This document shows positions 24,918-33,151 of a DNA stretch of 64,000 nt, in pieces. The notes beneath the pieces were generated by a model. The model was not told where the DNA came from, searched no databases, and worked only from the letters and a program-made list of their open reading frames with translations. The stretch comes from JALYTY01 sp964546935 (lineage in GTDB: Bacteria > Vulcanimicrobiota > Vulcanimicrobiia > Vulcanimicrobiales > Vulcanimicrobiaceae). Numbering within the stretch: the stretch's first letter is position 1; each line of letters starts with the position of its first letter. Location: assembly GCA_964546935.1 (NCBI GenBank), contig CAZJLJ010000008.1, forward strand, positions 1 through 64,000, in the 5' to 3' direction. A program made the position numbers and the translations under genes.

Positions 24918-25443
24918 CGGCGGCCTCCTCGTTCTTCAAGGTTTTGCGCAGCGCGCGTAGAGCAGCCGACAGATGGCTCTTGACGGTTCCCAACGGTTTT
25001 CCCATTGCGGCCGCAGTTTCGACGAGCGTCATCGAACGAAAGTACGCGTACTCGATCGTCTGCTTCTGCAGCGGTGTGAGTTCGTTAACCGCGCACGCGA
25101 TGCGCCGGCTCTCGATGGGATCGCTTTCCTCAATGTACTCCTCTTCCGGAATCATCTTTCGCTGCAATTCGTTTTGACGCGTCGCGTCTCGTAATCTGGT
25201 GAGAGCATCGTTGCGCACGCACACCACGAGAAACGCTTCGAGCGATCCGCGGTCGGGCGTATAGGCGCTTCCGCGTTGCCATAGCCGCATCAGGACCTCT
25301 TGCACGCAGTCTTGCGCCCACGGGTGGCTACGCAAGATTCTAAGCGCGGTAGCATAGAGGCGCTCGCCGAAACGGGCATAGGCCGTTTCGTACGCACTGG
25401 CTTCGCGTCGCGCAAACGCGCGCTCGAGCGCCTCGTCGCGCAC
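24910..25443 (-). CDS. ECF-type RNA polymerase sigma factor
   Basis: 177 residues from GTG 25443. Region 2 is FGERLYATALRILRSHPWAQDCVQEVLMRLW with the core-binding DCVQEV pattern; region 4 is LTPLQKQTIEYAYFRSMTLVETAAAMGKPLGTVKSHLSAALRALRK, a standard helix-turn-helix for -35 recognition. GTG 25443 lies 1 bp after the stop of the metallophosphoesterase gene, so coupling explains the lack of a strong ribosome-binding site; the longer frame to 25530 lies within that gene and looks non-homologous. It pairs with the downstream anti-sigma factor. ECF factors usually autoregulate, so it may also drive the peroxiredoxin/cupredoxin genes upstream. Confidence 0.9.
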   Translation of the reverse strand: MRDEALERAFARREASAYETAYARFGERLYATALRILRSHPWAQDCVQEVLMRLWQRGSAYTPDRGSLEAFLVVCVRNDALTRLRDATRQNELQRKMIPEEEYIEESDPIESRRIACAVNELTPLQKQTIEYAYFRSMTLVETAAAMGKPLGTVKSHLSAALRALRKTLKNEEAADA

Positions 25444-25444
25444 G

Positions 25445-26332
25445 CTAGCCGAGCGGTTTGTCCTCGATCCGAGCGTCGCCAACGTCAAGTTGCACCGTCC
25501 GATACCCAATAGCGCGCAGCAGATCGTCATGGGGAAGTGTCACCGGACCTGGTTTCGGCGCCGTCCCCGGCTTTGGCTGCGGATAAGCCGTCGACGCCGC
25601 GCTCGCGAAGTTGATGTGGCCTTCGGAATGCGTGACGATCTGGTGGATATGTCCGTTTAGGACCGTTACTTTATCAAACTTCTGCAGCAGTGCCAGCGCC
25701 TTCGTGCCGTCTTCGGTCGTCCAGCCCCACTGGGTGAAGAGCGCGTAGAGCGGCACGTGCGTGAAAACAACGACCGGCGTCGTTTTGGAAACGCCGTCGA
25801 GATCCTTACGCAGCCAATCGAGCTGATCGTTCCCCAATAAGCCCAGCTTCTCGAAGTTGAACACGTTCAGGAGCGTTACGTAGTGGATGCCGCCGGCATT
25901 CCAAGAGGACCATCCGCCCGGAGTGGATTGCGGGATTTTGAAGTTTGAAAGGTACGTTTTAAAATCGTTTCCCACCACGTCATGTTCGCCCGGCAATGCA
26001 ATTAACGGCGCCTTGAGTTGGCTCAAAATGGTTTTGGCGTCGTCGAATTGCTTCGGCGTCGATAGATGCGTGATATCGCCGGTGTGTACGACGAATTTCG
26101 GTTGGACCGGCATCGCATTGATGCGGTCGACGGCCATCTTAAGCGTCGCAGCGACGTCGCTGTTCGCAGCTTGGTGGAAGCCGATGTGACTGTCCGAGAT
26201 TTGAACGAACTCGATAGTATCGTTCATTTCGGCGCCGACGGCTGTTCCCATCAATAGCCCCGACGCGGAAGCCGCATAGGCAATACCGGCCCCGGTCCAA
26301 GCGACGTGCTGTAGGAAATCGGTACGTTTCAT
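25445..26332 (-). CDS. Exported metallophosphoesterase
   Basis: 295 residues. N-terminal MKRTDFLQHVAWTGAGIAYAASASGLLMG resembles a signal with a hydrophobic core. The calcineurin-like domain has the five motifs: FVQISDSHIGF (Asp-x-His), FVVHTGDITH (GDxxH), ALPGEHDV (the usual GNHD with Glu for Asn), FTHVPLY and VLNGHIHQ. Together they bind a dinuclear metal centre and hydrolyse phosphoesters. The substitution GEHD for GNHD is seen in a subset of the family. Start ATG 26332 overlaps the cupredoxin stop. Genes of this type beside cupredoxin and ECF sigma genes recur in other bacteria; the physiological substrate is unknown. Confidence 0.85.
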   Translation of the reverse strand: MKRTDFLQHVAWTGAGIAYAASASGLLMGTAVGAEMNDTIEFVQISDSHIGFHQAANSDVAATLKMAVDRINAMPVQPKFVVHTGDITHLSTPKQFDDAKTILSQLKAPLIALPGEHDVVGNDFKTYLSNFKIPQSTPGGWSSWNAGGIHYVTLLNVFNFEKLGLLGNDQLDWLRKDLDGVSKTTPVVVFTHVPLYALFTQWGWTTEDGTKALALLQKFDKVTVLNGHIHQIVTHSEGHINFASAASTAYPQPKPGTAPKPGPVTLPHDDLLRAIGYRTVQLDVGDARIEDKPLG

Positions 26333-26658
26333 CGCGTTGATCCTTTCACGACGACGGTGCCCTTCATGAACGGATGCAACTCGCAGAAATAACGGTACGT
26401 CCCGGCCTTTTTGAACGTATATTGCCAACGGCCGTTCGTATCGAGACCTTTTGAATCGAACCAGTTATTGGTTGAAGTTACCGTATGGGCGTCATCGTCG
26501 TCGTTCACGAACAACACGGTCTCGCCGGAATGAACGGTGATCGATGCCGGGTTGTAGGCGTCGTCTTTGATGTGCACTGTTGCCACCGGCTGCGAAGCCG
26601 GCGACGGCGCCGGAATGCCCGCGAGAAGCATTGCGGATAAGAGCATGAGCGTCTTCAT
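26329..26658 (-). CDS. Periplasmic cupredoxin (plastocyanin-like)
   Basis: 109 residues with a signal peptide (TLMLLSAMLLAGIPAPSPAS). The type I copper site is complete: His in DAHTVTS, then CELHPFM giving Cys, His and Met ligands in the normal plastocyanin/amicyanin order. YNPASITVHSGETVLFVND is the usual second-strand region. It is a small soluble electron carrier or copper carrier in the periplasm. It overlaps the metallophosphoesterase start by 4 bp and follows the 277-residue exported protein by 37 bp. Confidence 0.9.
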   Translation of the reverse strand: MKTLMLLSAMLLAGIPAPSPASQPVATVHIKDDAYNPASITVHSGETVLFVNDDDDAHTVTSTNNWFDSKGLDTNGRWQYTFKKAGTYRYFCELHPFMKGTVVVKGSTR

Positions 26659-26695
26659 GCCTTATCTATGCGTAGCTATGGGTTTCGGTTCGGTC

Positions 26696-27529
26696 TTAGG
26701 GCGTGACGGTTCGCTCCCGGGTGGAACTCACCGTGAAAATGTGGCCGTCGGCATACTCCGCGCGCACGACCACGAAGCCGGCGAGGCGCGCTTGAAGATA
26801 CGGCAGCGCCGGCGAAGTGAGCTGCTCCTGCACGCAATTGTCCGTGCGCGGATCCGTCTCGCTCTGCAGCTCACTCAGGGTTCCATATCCTTGGATGGTA
26901 GCGTTCTGCGGAAATTGGCCGCGACGGTCCAGCATCAGATCGCCAAGCCGCTGTCCATCGGCGCTGAAGAATAAGAAATCCACCATCACTCGGGTGGCCG
27001 GTGAGCGCGCGAGGTTCTTGAACGTGACGCAGGCGACCGCGCCGGTGCCGTCGCCGCTAACCGCCACGAAACTCCCGAGGATTTCCGTGTTGCCCTGAAG
27101 CTCGCGGCTGTATGCACCGCGCGCAATAGGTAAAGCTCGCCAGGCGTTCGGCGGTGCCGACGGAGCGGGCGAGAGCAGACGATACATGTGACCGATCTGG
27201 TCGTCCGTCGCGCCTCTTGCGTAAAGTTCCGATCGTCCCTTGCCTTGCAGCCACGCCAAAACGGCTCGTTTGTCGAGCTTGGGCAGCGCGAGAATATCTT
27301 CTTCGGTTTGATCGGGCTGCGAGGGCGGCGAAACCGGCGGGTAAAGCGGATCGCTATTGGCCCACCGGAAGAGTTTGCGAAACTCGTTGTCCGAGAGCGT
27401 CCGCATTTCGTTCAGGACGCTTACGAGAGCCGCGTCCGGAGTTGCGACGGCGGCGGCGTGCGTGGGCAGGGTGAAGAATGCGCTCGCTGCCAGCGCAAAG
27501 GCGCTGATTGCGAGCGCAATCCGTTTCAC
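26696..27529 (-). CDS. Exported hypothetical protein
   Basis: 277 residues with a clear signal peptide (ALAISAFALAASAFFTLPTHA, cleavage probably after THA). No family recognised. The middle has proline-rich linkers (YPPVSPPSQPDQTEED and PAPSAPP) around short helical segments (MRTLSDNEFRKLFRWANSD); the C-terminal half is beta-rich (GAVACVTFKNLARSPATRVMVDFLFFS and RLAGFVVVRAEYADGH), suggesting an immunoglobulin-like fold. Its start overlaps the peroxiredoxin stop (ATGA), so it belongs with the redox genes around it. Confidence 0.65.
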   Translation of the reverse strand: MKRIALAISAFALAASAFFTLPTHAAAVATPDAALVSVLNEMRTLSDNEFRKLFRWANSDPLYPPVSPPSQPDQTEEDILALPKLDKRAVLAWLQGKGRSELYARGATDDQIGHMYRLLSPAPSAPPNAWRALPIARGAYSRELQGNTEILGSFVAVSGDGTGAVACVTFKNLARSPATRVMVDFLFFSADGQRLGDLMLDRRGQFPQNATIQGYGTLSELQSETDPRTDNCVQEQLTSPALPYLQARLAGFVVVRAEYADGHIFTVSSTRERTVTP

Positions 27530-28068
27530 TGCTTCTGCTTATCTTTCCAGGCTTTCAATGCGGAGAGCGTGTTTTCGACGTGCTTGTCCGGTTCGAGATC
27601 CGTATAGCTGTAGATAATCGTCCCATCGGGTGCGATTACATACGAAGTGCGATTCGCATACTGCGGAGCTTTGGCCAACACGGCGTCGTACGCTTTTTCA
27701 ACCGTTTGATCGGTATCCGCGGCCACTGCAAATTTGCTACGGCACTCGCTCACAGAGAATTTCTGAAGTTTATCGATCGGATCGTGCGAAACACCGATGA
27801 CCGTAGCGCCGAGCGCCTTGTACTGGTCGATTGCGTCGGCAAATTCATGCGCTTCGACGGTGCAGCCGGAAGTAAATGCAGCCGGGTAAAAATACAAAAC
27901 CACGGGACCTTTCTTCAGTGCATCTACTAGTGAGAAACTGAAGACCTTGCCGCCCTGTGACGCTTGAAGTGTGAAATCCGGAGCTTTCGCGCCGTTCTCT
28001 AACGCCGCAACGGCCGGGGCAACGGCAAGAGCAGCAAGAGCAAGCGCACCGAGAATACGACGAACCAT
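27526..28068 (-). CDS. Exported peroxiredoxin (AhpC/TSA, Bcp-like)
   Basis: 180 residues. A signal peptide (RILGALALAALAVAPAVAAL) is followed by a thioredoxin-fold peroxiredoxin. The active site PAAFTSGCTVEAHEF has the peroxidatic Cys in a Pro-x3-Thr-x2-Cys motif, normal for the family, and SECRSKF supplies a possible resolving Cys. Most Bcp/PrxQ proteins are cytosolic; export suggests peroxide removal in the periplasm. GGAG lies 5 bp before the ATG, and TATAGT upstream (minus strand, near 28101) may be a -10 box. First gene of the six-gene unit that ends with the anti-sigma factor. Confidence 0.87.
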   Translation of the reverse strand: MVRRILGALALAALAVAPAVAALENGAKAPDFTLQASQGGKVFSFSLVDALKKGPVVLYFYPAAFTSGCTVEAHEFADAIDQYKALGATVIGVSHDPIDKLQKFSVSECRSKFAVAADTDQTVEKAYDAVLAKAPQYANRTSYVIAPDGTIIYSYTDLEPDKHVENTLSALKAWKDKQKQ

Positions 28069-28121
28069 GGGCTCTCCTTACAAAGCAAGCGATTTGACTA
28101 TAACATAGAGAACACGCGGCT

Positions 28122-29291
28122 ATGATAAAACGGTGCGCTGAGTTCGACGGCGAGATCGATCTCGCAACGCTTCGGAGACGAACTAGCGAAAAATGGCTGC
28201 ATTACCCGGCGGACGTTCTGCCGCTATTCGTTGCCGAAACCGACTTTCCAACCCCGCCGGCGATTGCCCGCGCACTTCGCGAAGCGATTGAACTCGGGGA
28301 TCTCGGCTACGCCCATCCACGCAACGCTCTCGGCCAAGCCTACTCCACCTTCTCGCGGGAGTACTACGGTCACGAACCCGATCCAAACGGAATCCTTGCC
28401 GTTCCGGAAGTCATGGTTGGCGCGGCGGAGATCTTACGCGCGATAACCGGCCCGAACGATTCGATTGTAATCAATCCGCCGGTCTACCCGCCGTTTTTCT
28501 CGACCATCGCCGAGGTGAAGCGTCCCATCGTTGAAGTTCCGCTGTTGCGCAGCGACCGCGGCGAATATTCCATGAATTTCATCGCGATTGAAAAAGCTTT
28601 CGAAGCGGGGGCGCGCGTCTTTCTTTATTGCAACCCGCACAATCCCGTTGGCCGCGTCGCATCGCGTGAGGAAGTGATGCGCGTCGCCGAGTTGGCTGCA
28701 CGCTACGATGTCGCCGTTCTTGCAGATGAAATCCATGCACCGCTGGTGTTGTCCGGCGCAGTTCATACACCGTTCGAAAGCGCCGTTGCCGAAACGGGCG
28801 TTAAGGCCATCACGCTAACATCTGCGTCGAAAGGCTGGAATATCGCGGGTTTGAAGTGCGCGCTCGCGGTAACGTCATCGGATTGGGGACGCTCGGTTTT
28901 CAAACGGCTGCCAAGCGTCATTACGGAACGCGCCGGGATTCTTGGCATGATCGCTACGATTGCAGCATTCGCGCAGGACGTTCCGTTTCTCGAACGCGTG
29001 AAGAAACATCTCGACGCGCAACGCCACACGCTTCGCGCGCTGCTCGATGATTGCGGGCTGCAAAAAATCGGCTACACGCCGCCGCCGGCAAGTTTTCTCG
29101 CGTGGCTCGACTGTCGCGAGTTAAATCTCGGCCCGAATCCATCAGGCGCCTTCCTCAAACGCGGCAAAGTCGCATTCGTTCCCGGACTCGCCTTCGGCGC
29201 CCAAGGCGCCGGCTTCGTCCGCCTCAACTTCGCAACTTCTACCGAAATCCTCGAAGAAGCAGTTCGCCGGATGAGTTCGGTGTTGGAATAA
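28122..29291 (+). CDS. patB: PatB/MalY-type PLP-dependent C-S lyase
   Basis: 389 residues, fold-type I aminotransferase family. The MalY/PatB features are the short N-terminus with WLHYPADVLPLFVAETDFPTPP, the PLP-phosphate region, YCNPHNPVGRVASREE, LADEIHAPL (the Asp that contacts the PLP nitrogen) and TSASKGWNIAGLK with the Schiff-base lysine. These enzymes cleave cystathionine or other cysteine S-conjugates to thiol, pyruvate and ammonia; a true aminotransferase is less likely. It is divergent from the peroxiredoxin gene with 53 bp between. A long hairpin lies after the stop. Confidence 0.85.
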   Translation: MIKRCAEFDGEIDLATLRRRTSEKWLHYPADVLPLFVAETDFPTPPAIARALREAIELGDLGYAHPRNALGQAYSTFSREYYGHEPDPNGILAVPEVMVGAAEILRAITGPNDSIVINPPVYPPFFSTIAEVKRPIVEVPLLRSDRGEYSMNFIAIEKAFEAGARVFLYCNPHNPVGRVASREEVMRVAELAARYDVAVLADEIHAPLVLSGAVHTPFESAVAETGVKAITLTSASKGWNIAGLKCALAVTSSDWGRSVFKRLPSVITERAGILGMIATIAAFAQDVPFLERVKKHLDAQRHTLRALLDDCGLQKIGYTPPPASFLAWLDCRELNLGPNPSGAFLKRGKVAFVPGLAFGAQGAGFVRLNFATSTEILEEAVRRMSSVLE

Positions 29292-29345
29292 ACGCTTGCC
29301 ATTTCCCAACAACGAGGTGCGTTAACCTCGAGCACGCTGAATGGA

Positions 29346-29406
29346 GTTGTAACGAACCTTGGGGTGCGCGATCCTGGATTGGATGCGCCCCGGAGTTCGT
29401 TACAAC
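29346..29406. repeat. Long imperfect hairpin between convergent genes
   Basis: GTTGTAACGAAC (29346-29357) and GTTCGTTACAAC (29395-29406) are a perfect 12-bp inverted repeat; inside, GGGGTGCGCGATCC and GGATGCGCCCC extend the stem with a few mismatches, leaving a small apical loop. It spans the stop codon of the acyl-CoA dehydrogenase gene and lies 55 bp after patB. There is no T tract on either strand, so it may act as an mRNA 3'-end stabiliser or a bidirectional transcription barrier. Confidence 0.5.
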
Positions 29407-30548
29407 CCCATGAGGCGCGCGATAACCAACCGCTGCACCTCGTTAGTCCCCTCTCCGATTTCGTTGATCTTTTGATCGCGGTACATACGAGAGACGGGGT
29501 ACTCGTCCATGAAGCCGTAGCCGCCGTGAATCTGAACTGCTTCGTTGACGACGCGGCGTGAAACTTCGGCTGCGTAGAGTTTCGCAAGTGAGGCCGTTTG
29601 CACGTAGTCCCGGCCGTTGTCTTTCTCCCACGCGGCGCGAAGAATCATCAGTTTTGCGTGCTCGATTTCGCATAGCATGTCGACGAGCTTGAATTGAATC
29701 GCCTGGAATTTGCTGATCGTCGATCCAAATGCCGTGCGGTCTTTCGAATACTGCAGCGCTTCGTCGTACGCGCCCATCGCAAGCCCGACCGAAAGTGCCG
29801 CTACCGAGATGCGCCCGCCGTCGAGAATCGTAAGGAACTGCTTGTAGCCCTCGCCTCGTGGTCCAAGCAAGTTCTCTTCCGGTACGGTCGCGTCGTTGAA
29901 GCTTAGCTCGCGCGTATCCGAGGCGCGCCAGCCCATCTTCTTGTACTTCTTGCTACGCGAGAAACCAGGCGTTTGCTGGTCGACAATGATGTTCGAGATC
30001 TCCGGCCGTCCGTCCGGACGCGTGCCCGTTGCGGCCGTAATCGTCGTCCCGCCGCTCATGTCCGTGCCGGAGTTGGTGATAAAAGCTTTCGTGCCGTTGA
30101 TTACCCACTGACCGTCCTTGAGCTGGGCCTTCGTTTGGACGTTGCCGGCGTCGCTGCCCGCGTTGGGCTCGGTCAGGCCGAATCCCCACAGCATTTTTCC
30201 TTGCGCCAGGGGCACGAGGTACTTTTGCTTTTGGGCTTCCGTGCCGAATAAGAAAAAGGGTGTTGCCCCAAGCGAGACGTGTGCGGCCATCGTTATTGCG
30301 GTGGACGCATCGGCACGCGCGATTTCCATGACCGCGAGTGCATAGCTGACCGTGTCGCTGCCGGCACCACCATACTCTTCGGGGAACAGCAGTCCCATGA
30401 ACCCGAGCTCGGCCATCTTCGTTACGAGTTCATAAGGGAACCGTTCTTCGCGGTCCATTTCCTCGGCACGCGGTTTCACTTCTTGTTGAGCGAACTCGCG
30501 CGCAAGGCTTTGAATCGCTTTCTGCTCGTCGGTCAAATCGAAATTCAT
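29400..30548 (-). CDS. Acyl-CoA dehydrogenase
   Basis: 382 residues, a standard FAD-dependent acyl-CoA dehydrogenase. N-terminal helical domain (FDLTDEQKAIQSLAREFAQ), the middle beta domain with WGFGLTEPNAGSDAG and KAFITNSG, and the C-terminal helical domain with LQYSKDRTAFGSTISKFQ, QIHGGYGFMDEYPVSRMYRD and INEIGEGTNEVQRLVIAR. In the last motif the glutamate (GEGTNEV) matches the catalytic base of the short/medium-chain and butyryl-CoA enzymes. No electron-transfer flavoprotein or other beta-oxidation gene is adjacent, so it may act on a short or branched acyl-CoA such as in amino-acid breakdown. Divergent from ftsE. Confidence 0.93.
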   Translation of the reverse strand: MNFDLTDEQKAIQSLAREFAQQEVKPRAEEMDREERFPYELVTKMAELGFMGLLFPEEYGGAGSDTVSYALAVMEIARADASTAITMAAHVSLGATPFFLFGTEAQKQKYLVPLAQGKMLWGFGLTEPNAGSDAGNVQTKAQLKDGQWVINGTKAFITNSGTDMSGGTTITAATGTRPDGRPEISNIIVDQQTPGFSRSKKYKKMGWRASDTRELSFNDATVPEENLLGPRGEGYKQFLTILDGGRISVAALSVGLAMGAYDEALQYSKDRTAFGSTISKFQAIQFKLVDMLCEIEHAKLMILRAAWEKDNGRDYVQTASLAKLYAAEVSRRVVNEAVQIHGGYGFMDEYPVSRMYRDQKINEIGEGTNEVQRLVIARLMGL

Positions 30549-30595
30549 AGCCCGGAGGTATAGCTCGTGCGCCTAAGAAAAACCCTTTTGCAGCG

Positions 30596-31306
30596 ATGAT
30601 CTCTCTGCGTGGCGTCTCACTCGTATATCCCAACGGTGTGCGCGCTTTAGAAAATGTAAGCCTGGAGATCGGCAAGGGAGACTTTGTCTTCCTCGTTGGA
30701 CACTCCGGCACCGGGAAATCCAGCCTCCTCCGCCTCCTCTACCGAGAAACGACCCCGAGTTCGGGCGATATAACGGTCGACGGTATTCGCGTTGACAAAT
30801 TGAAGCGCGGACGCGTTCCGGCGCTTCGCCGGCACCTTGGTGTAATTTACCAAGACTTCAAGTTGCTCAGCGACAAGACGGTATGGGAGAACGTAGCCTT
30901 CGCAATGCAAGTCACAGGCGCGCATACGAAGGACATCATGAAGCAAGTGCCGCGTGCACTCGATTTGGTTGGACTCTCGCACAAAAGCAGGATGTTCCCT
31001 GGCGAGCTTTCGGGCGGCGAACAACAGCGCGCCGCAATCGCGCGCGCGCTTGTGAACAATCCGAAGATCCTTTTGTGCGATGAACCGACTGGCAATCTGG
31101 ATCCGTCGAACACGACGGAGATCATGGAGCTGCTGCTCCGCATCAACTTAAAGGGCACGACTGTAATCGTGGCCACACACAACCAAGCCGTCGTAGATCG
31201 TATGCGCCGCCGCGTCGTACGAATGGAAGACGGCAAGATCGTTACGGACGAAGAACGGGGCTATTACTATCTTGGACTGGGGCAAGGTCAAGTTCTTTCT
31301 GGGTGA
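30596..31306 (+). CDS. ftsE: Cell division ATP-binding protein FtsE
   Basis: 236 residues, an ABC ATPase with Walker A GHSGTGKS (about 39-46), Q-loop YQDFKLL, the signature LSGGEQQR and Walker B ILLCDEPTGNLD. YQDFKLL and the DEPTGNLDP context are typical of FtsE rather than LolD. FtsE couples ATP hydrolysis to FtsX so as to activate periplasmic murein hydrolases at the division site. Starts at ATG 30596, 47 bp from the divergent acyl-CoA dehydrogenase, with no obvious ribosome-binding site. First gene of a seven-gene unit; ftsX starts 35 bp before its end. Confidence 0.93.
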   Translation: MISLRGVSLVYPNGVRALENVSLEIGKGDFVFLVGHSGTGKSSLLRLLYRETTPSSGDITVDGIRVDKLKRGRVPALRRHLGVIYQDFKLLSDKTVWENVAFAMQVTGAHTKDIMKQVPRALDLVGLSHKSRMFPGELSGGEQQRAAIARALVNNPKILLCDEPTGNLDPSNTTEIMELLLRINLKGTTVIVATHNQAVVDRMRRRVVRMEDGKIVTDEERGYYYLGLGQGQVLSG

Positions 31307-32153
31307 GGTGTTGCGCAACTTCACGCGCAACGCGGGAATGCAAGCGACGGCAATCGGCACCGTCGCAATCACCATCATCCTCCTCGGTGCCTTTCTTTTC
31401 ATCCGCGCAACGCTTGCGGGACTAGGCAGCGACGTACTAAACCAAATTGAGATCTCGGTCTATATGGACACGAGTGCTTCAACGCAGCAACTGGATGCGG
31501 CACGTGCGGCGCTGGTTCACGATCCACGCGTTCTTTCAGTAGAGTACGTTTCGAAGAAGCAAGGTTTGGTGGAACTGCGCGAAAACACGCGCGGCATTAT
31601 CGACACGTCGCTTCTTACGCAGAATCCGCTCCCGGATAAGCTGCGCGTGCGCGTGAAAGACCCGGTAACCGTTCCGTTCGTCGCGGCGAAGACTCGGAAG
31701 TTGAGCGGCGTGGGCAACGTCGTTTACCCGCAACAGATCGTCGAACGCTTGCTGCAGCTTGGCAACGTGCTGCGCCGCATCGGTCTAATCGTTATCGGCG
31801 TCTTCTTGTTTGTCGCCGGTATTATCATCTCGAACACGATTCGCTTGACGGTTTTTGCTCGCCGCCGTGAGATCTCCATCATGCAACTCGTCGGCGCGAC
31901 CAACATGTACATTCGCGCACCGTTCATCTGCGAAGGATTGCTCGACGGTCTTCTTGGCGCGCTCGTCGCCGTGGTTGTGTTGTCCGTTGCACGCTTAGTG
32001 CTCTGGCCGAAACTGTTGCTCGCGCTTCCGTGGGTTCAACTCAATACAGCCTCCGTCGGCATGCCGACGCTGATACTGGAGCTCTTTGTCGCGGGCGGCG
32101 CAATCGGCGTTGTCGCGTCGTGGATCTCCGTCGGTCGCCATCTACGGACCTAA
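31272..32153 (+). CDS. ftsX: Cell division protein FtsX
   Basis: 293 residues with the FtsX layout: helix 1 near 26-48 (ATAIGTVAITIILLGAFLFI), an extracytoplasmic loop of about 110 residues starting QIEISVYMDTSASTQQ, then three more helices from about 170 with the conserved FARRREISIMQLVGATNMYIRAPF between helices 2 and 3. The large loop is the part that binds the EnvC-type or PcsB-type activator; such an EnvC homologue lies three genes on. The start is TTG at 31272, overlapping ftsE by 35 bp. The stop (TAA 32151-32153) overlaps the histidine kinase ATG by one base. Confidence 0.92.
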   Translation: MDWGKVKFFLGEVLRNFTRNAGMQATAIGTVAITIILLGAFLFIRATLAGLGSDVLNQIEISVYMDTSASTQQLDAARAALVHDPRVLSVEYVSKKQGLVELRENTRGIIDTSLLTQNPLPDKLRVRVKDPVTVPFVAAKTRKLSGVGNVVYPQQIVERLLQLGNVLRRIGLIVIGVFLFVAGIIISNTIRLTVFARRREISIMQLVGATNMYIRAPFICEGLLDGLLGALVAVVVLSVARLVLWPKLLLALPWVQLNTASVGMPTLILELFVAGGAIGVVASWISVGRHLRT

Positions 32154-33151
32154 TGACATTTCTGCGCGTCGACGTCGATTTCGATGCGCTCGCAAAGCTC
32201 GTCTGCGACGGCATTGTTTATGTCGGAGCCGATGAGCGCGTAATCGCCTGGAGCGATTCCGCTGCGAGCGTAACCGGAATCGGCGCGCTCCAAGCCATCG
32301 AAAAAACCTTCACCGCGCTTTTCTCGAAGGTCGAGCCGTCACTTGAATTCGCCGTCGTTCCGCAGCGGCTAAAGCTGTGGACGCTCGATGAGAATCGCCG
32401 TTGCTTACACGCAACGGCTCTTTCTGTTGACGACGGGTGGCTGCTTTCGTTTGGACATGCGCAGCGATTCGCGCAAATCGATCAACTTCGGGCGGAGATC
32501 GTTGCCGCGGTTTCGCACGAGTTGAAGACGCCCATCGCCACCATCAAAGCGTTCGCAACGACGCTGCGTTCCAATCCGGACGCGACCAGCAAGCACCAGG
32601 ACGAGTACCTGAAGACGATCGAGCAAGAAGCGGATCGCCTTACCCGCGCAGTCGAAGATCTTTTGATTGCAGGCCGCGTCGACGTTGAGCATCTGCCGGA
32701 ACGGCGCGAACGATGCGCTTTAGATCGAGTGCTGGACGGCGCGATGGAACGGCTGGATTATTCCACGCGCGCACGGTTGACGCGAAAAACCAATAACGCC
32801 ACGGTCTTCGCAGATCCGGATTTACTTGGCACGGCGCTCGCGCACGTGATAGAAAACGCGCTGAAGTTCTCTGCCGACGCGTCGGAGGTAGTTGTTGAAG
32901 CGAACGCTGATGACAAGCTCACGGTTGTACGAGTCATCGACAATGGCATCGGTATCGCCGAAGAGCATTTGCCTTACGTCTTCGAACGTTTTTACCGAGC
33001 CGATGCGCGTCTGACCGCCACTACCGGCGGAAGCGGCCTAGGCCTTTACGTTGCCCGGTCGGTTGTGCGTGCACATGGCGGCTCGATCTCGATCGACAGC
33101 AAGCCCGGTGCCGGCTGCACCGTTACGATAACGGTGCCGGTGCGCGCATGA
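32153..33151 (+). CDS. Soluble PAS-like sensor histidine kinase
   Basis: 332 residues. No membrane helix is visible. Residues 10-105 look like a degenerate PAS domain (VCDGIVYVGADERVIAWSDS at its start). The dimerisation/phosphoacceptor helix follows with AVSHELKTPIATIKA (His122), and the ATPase domain has N-box HVIENALKF, G1 DNGIGI, F-box YVFERFYR and G2 GGSGLGLYV. All motifs needed for a working kinase are present. It sits between ftsX and its cognate-looking response regulator, sharing TAATG with ftsX and ATGA with the regulator, so the three are translationally coupled. With no sensor domain outside the cell, it may read a cytoplasmic signal, possibly FtsEX state, though that is inference. 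Not a canonical ftsEX-envC member. Confidence 0.9.
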   Translation: MTFLRVDVDFDALAKLVCDGIVYVGADERVIAWSDSAASVTGIGALQAIEKTFTALFSKVEPSLEFAVVPQRLKLWTLDENRRCLHATALSVDDGWLLSFGHAQRFAQIDQLRAEIVAAVSHELKTPIATIKAFATTLRSNPDATSKHQDEYLKTIEQEADRLTRAVEDLLIAGRVDVEHLPERRERCALDRVLDGAMERLDYSTRARLTRKTNNATVFADPDLLGTALAHVIENALKFSADASEVVVEANADDKLTVVRVIDNGIGIAEEHLPYVFERFYRADARLTATTGGSGLGLYVARSVVRAHGGSISIDSKPGAGCTVTITVPVRA

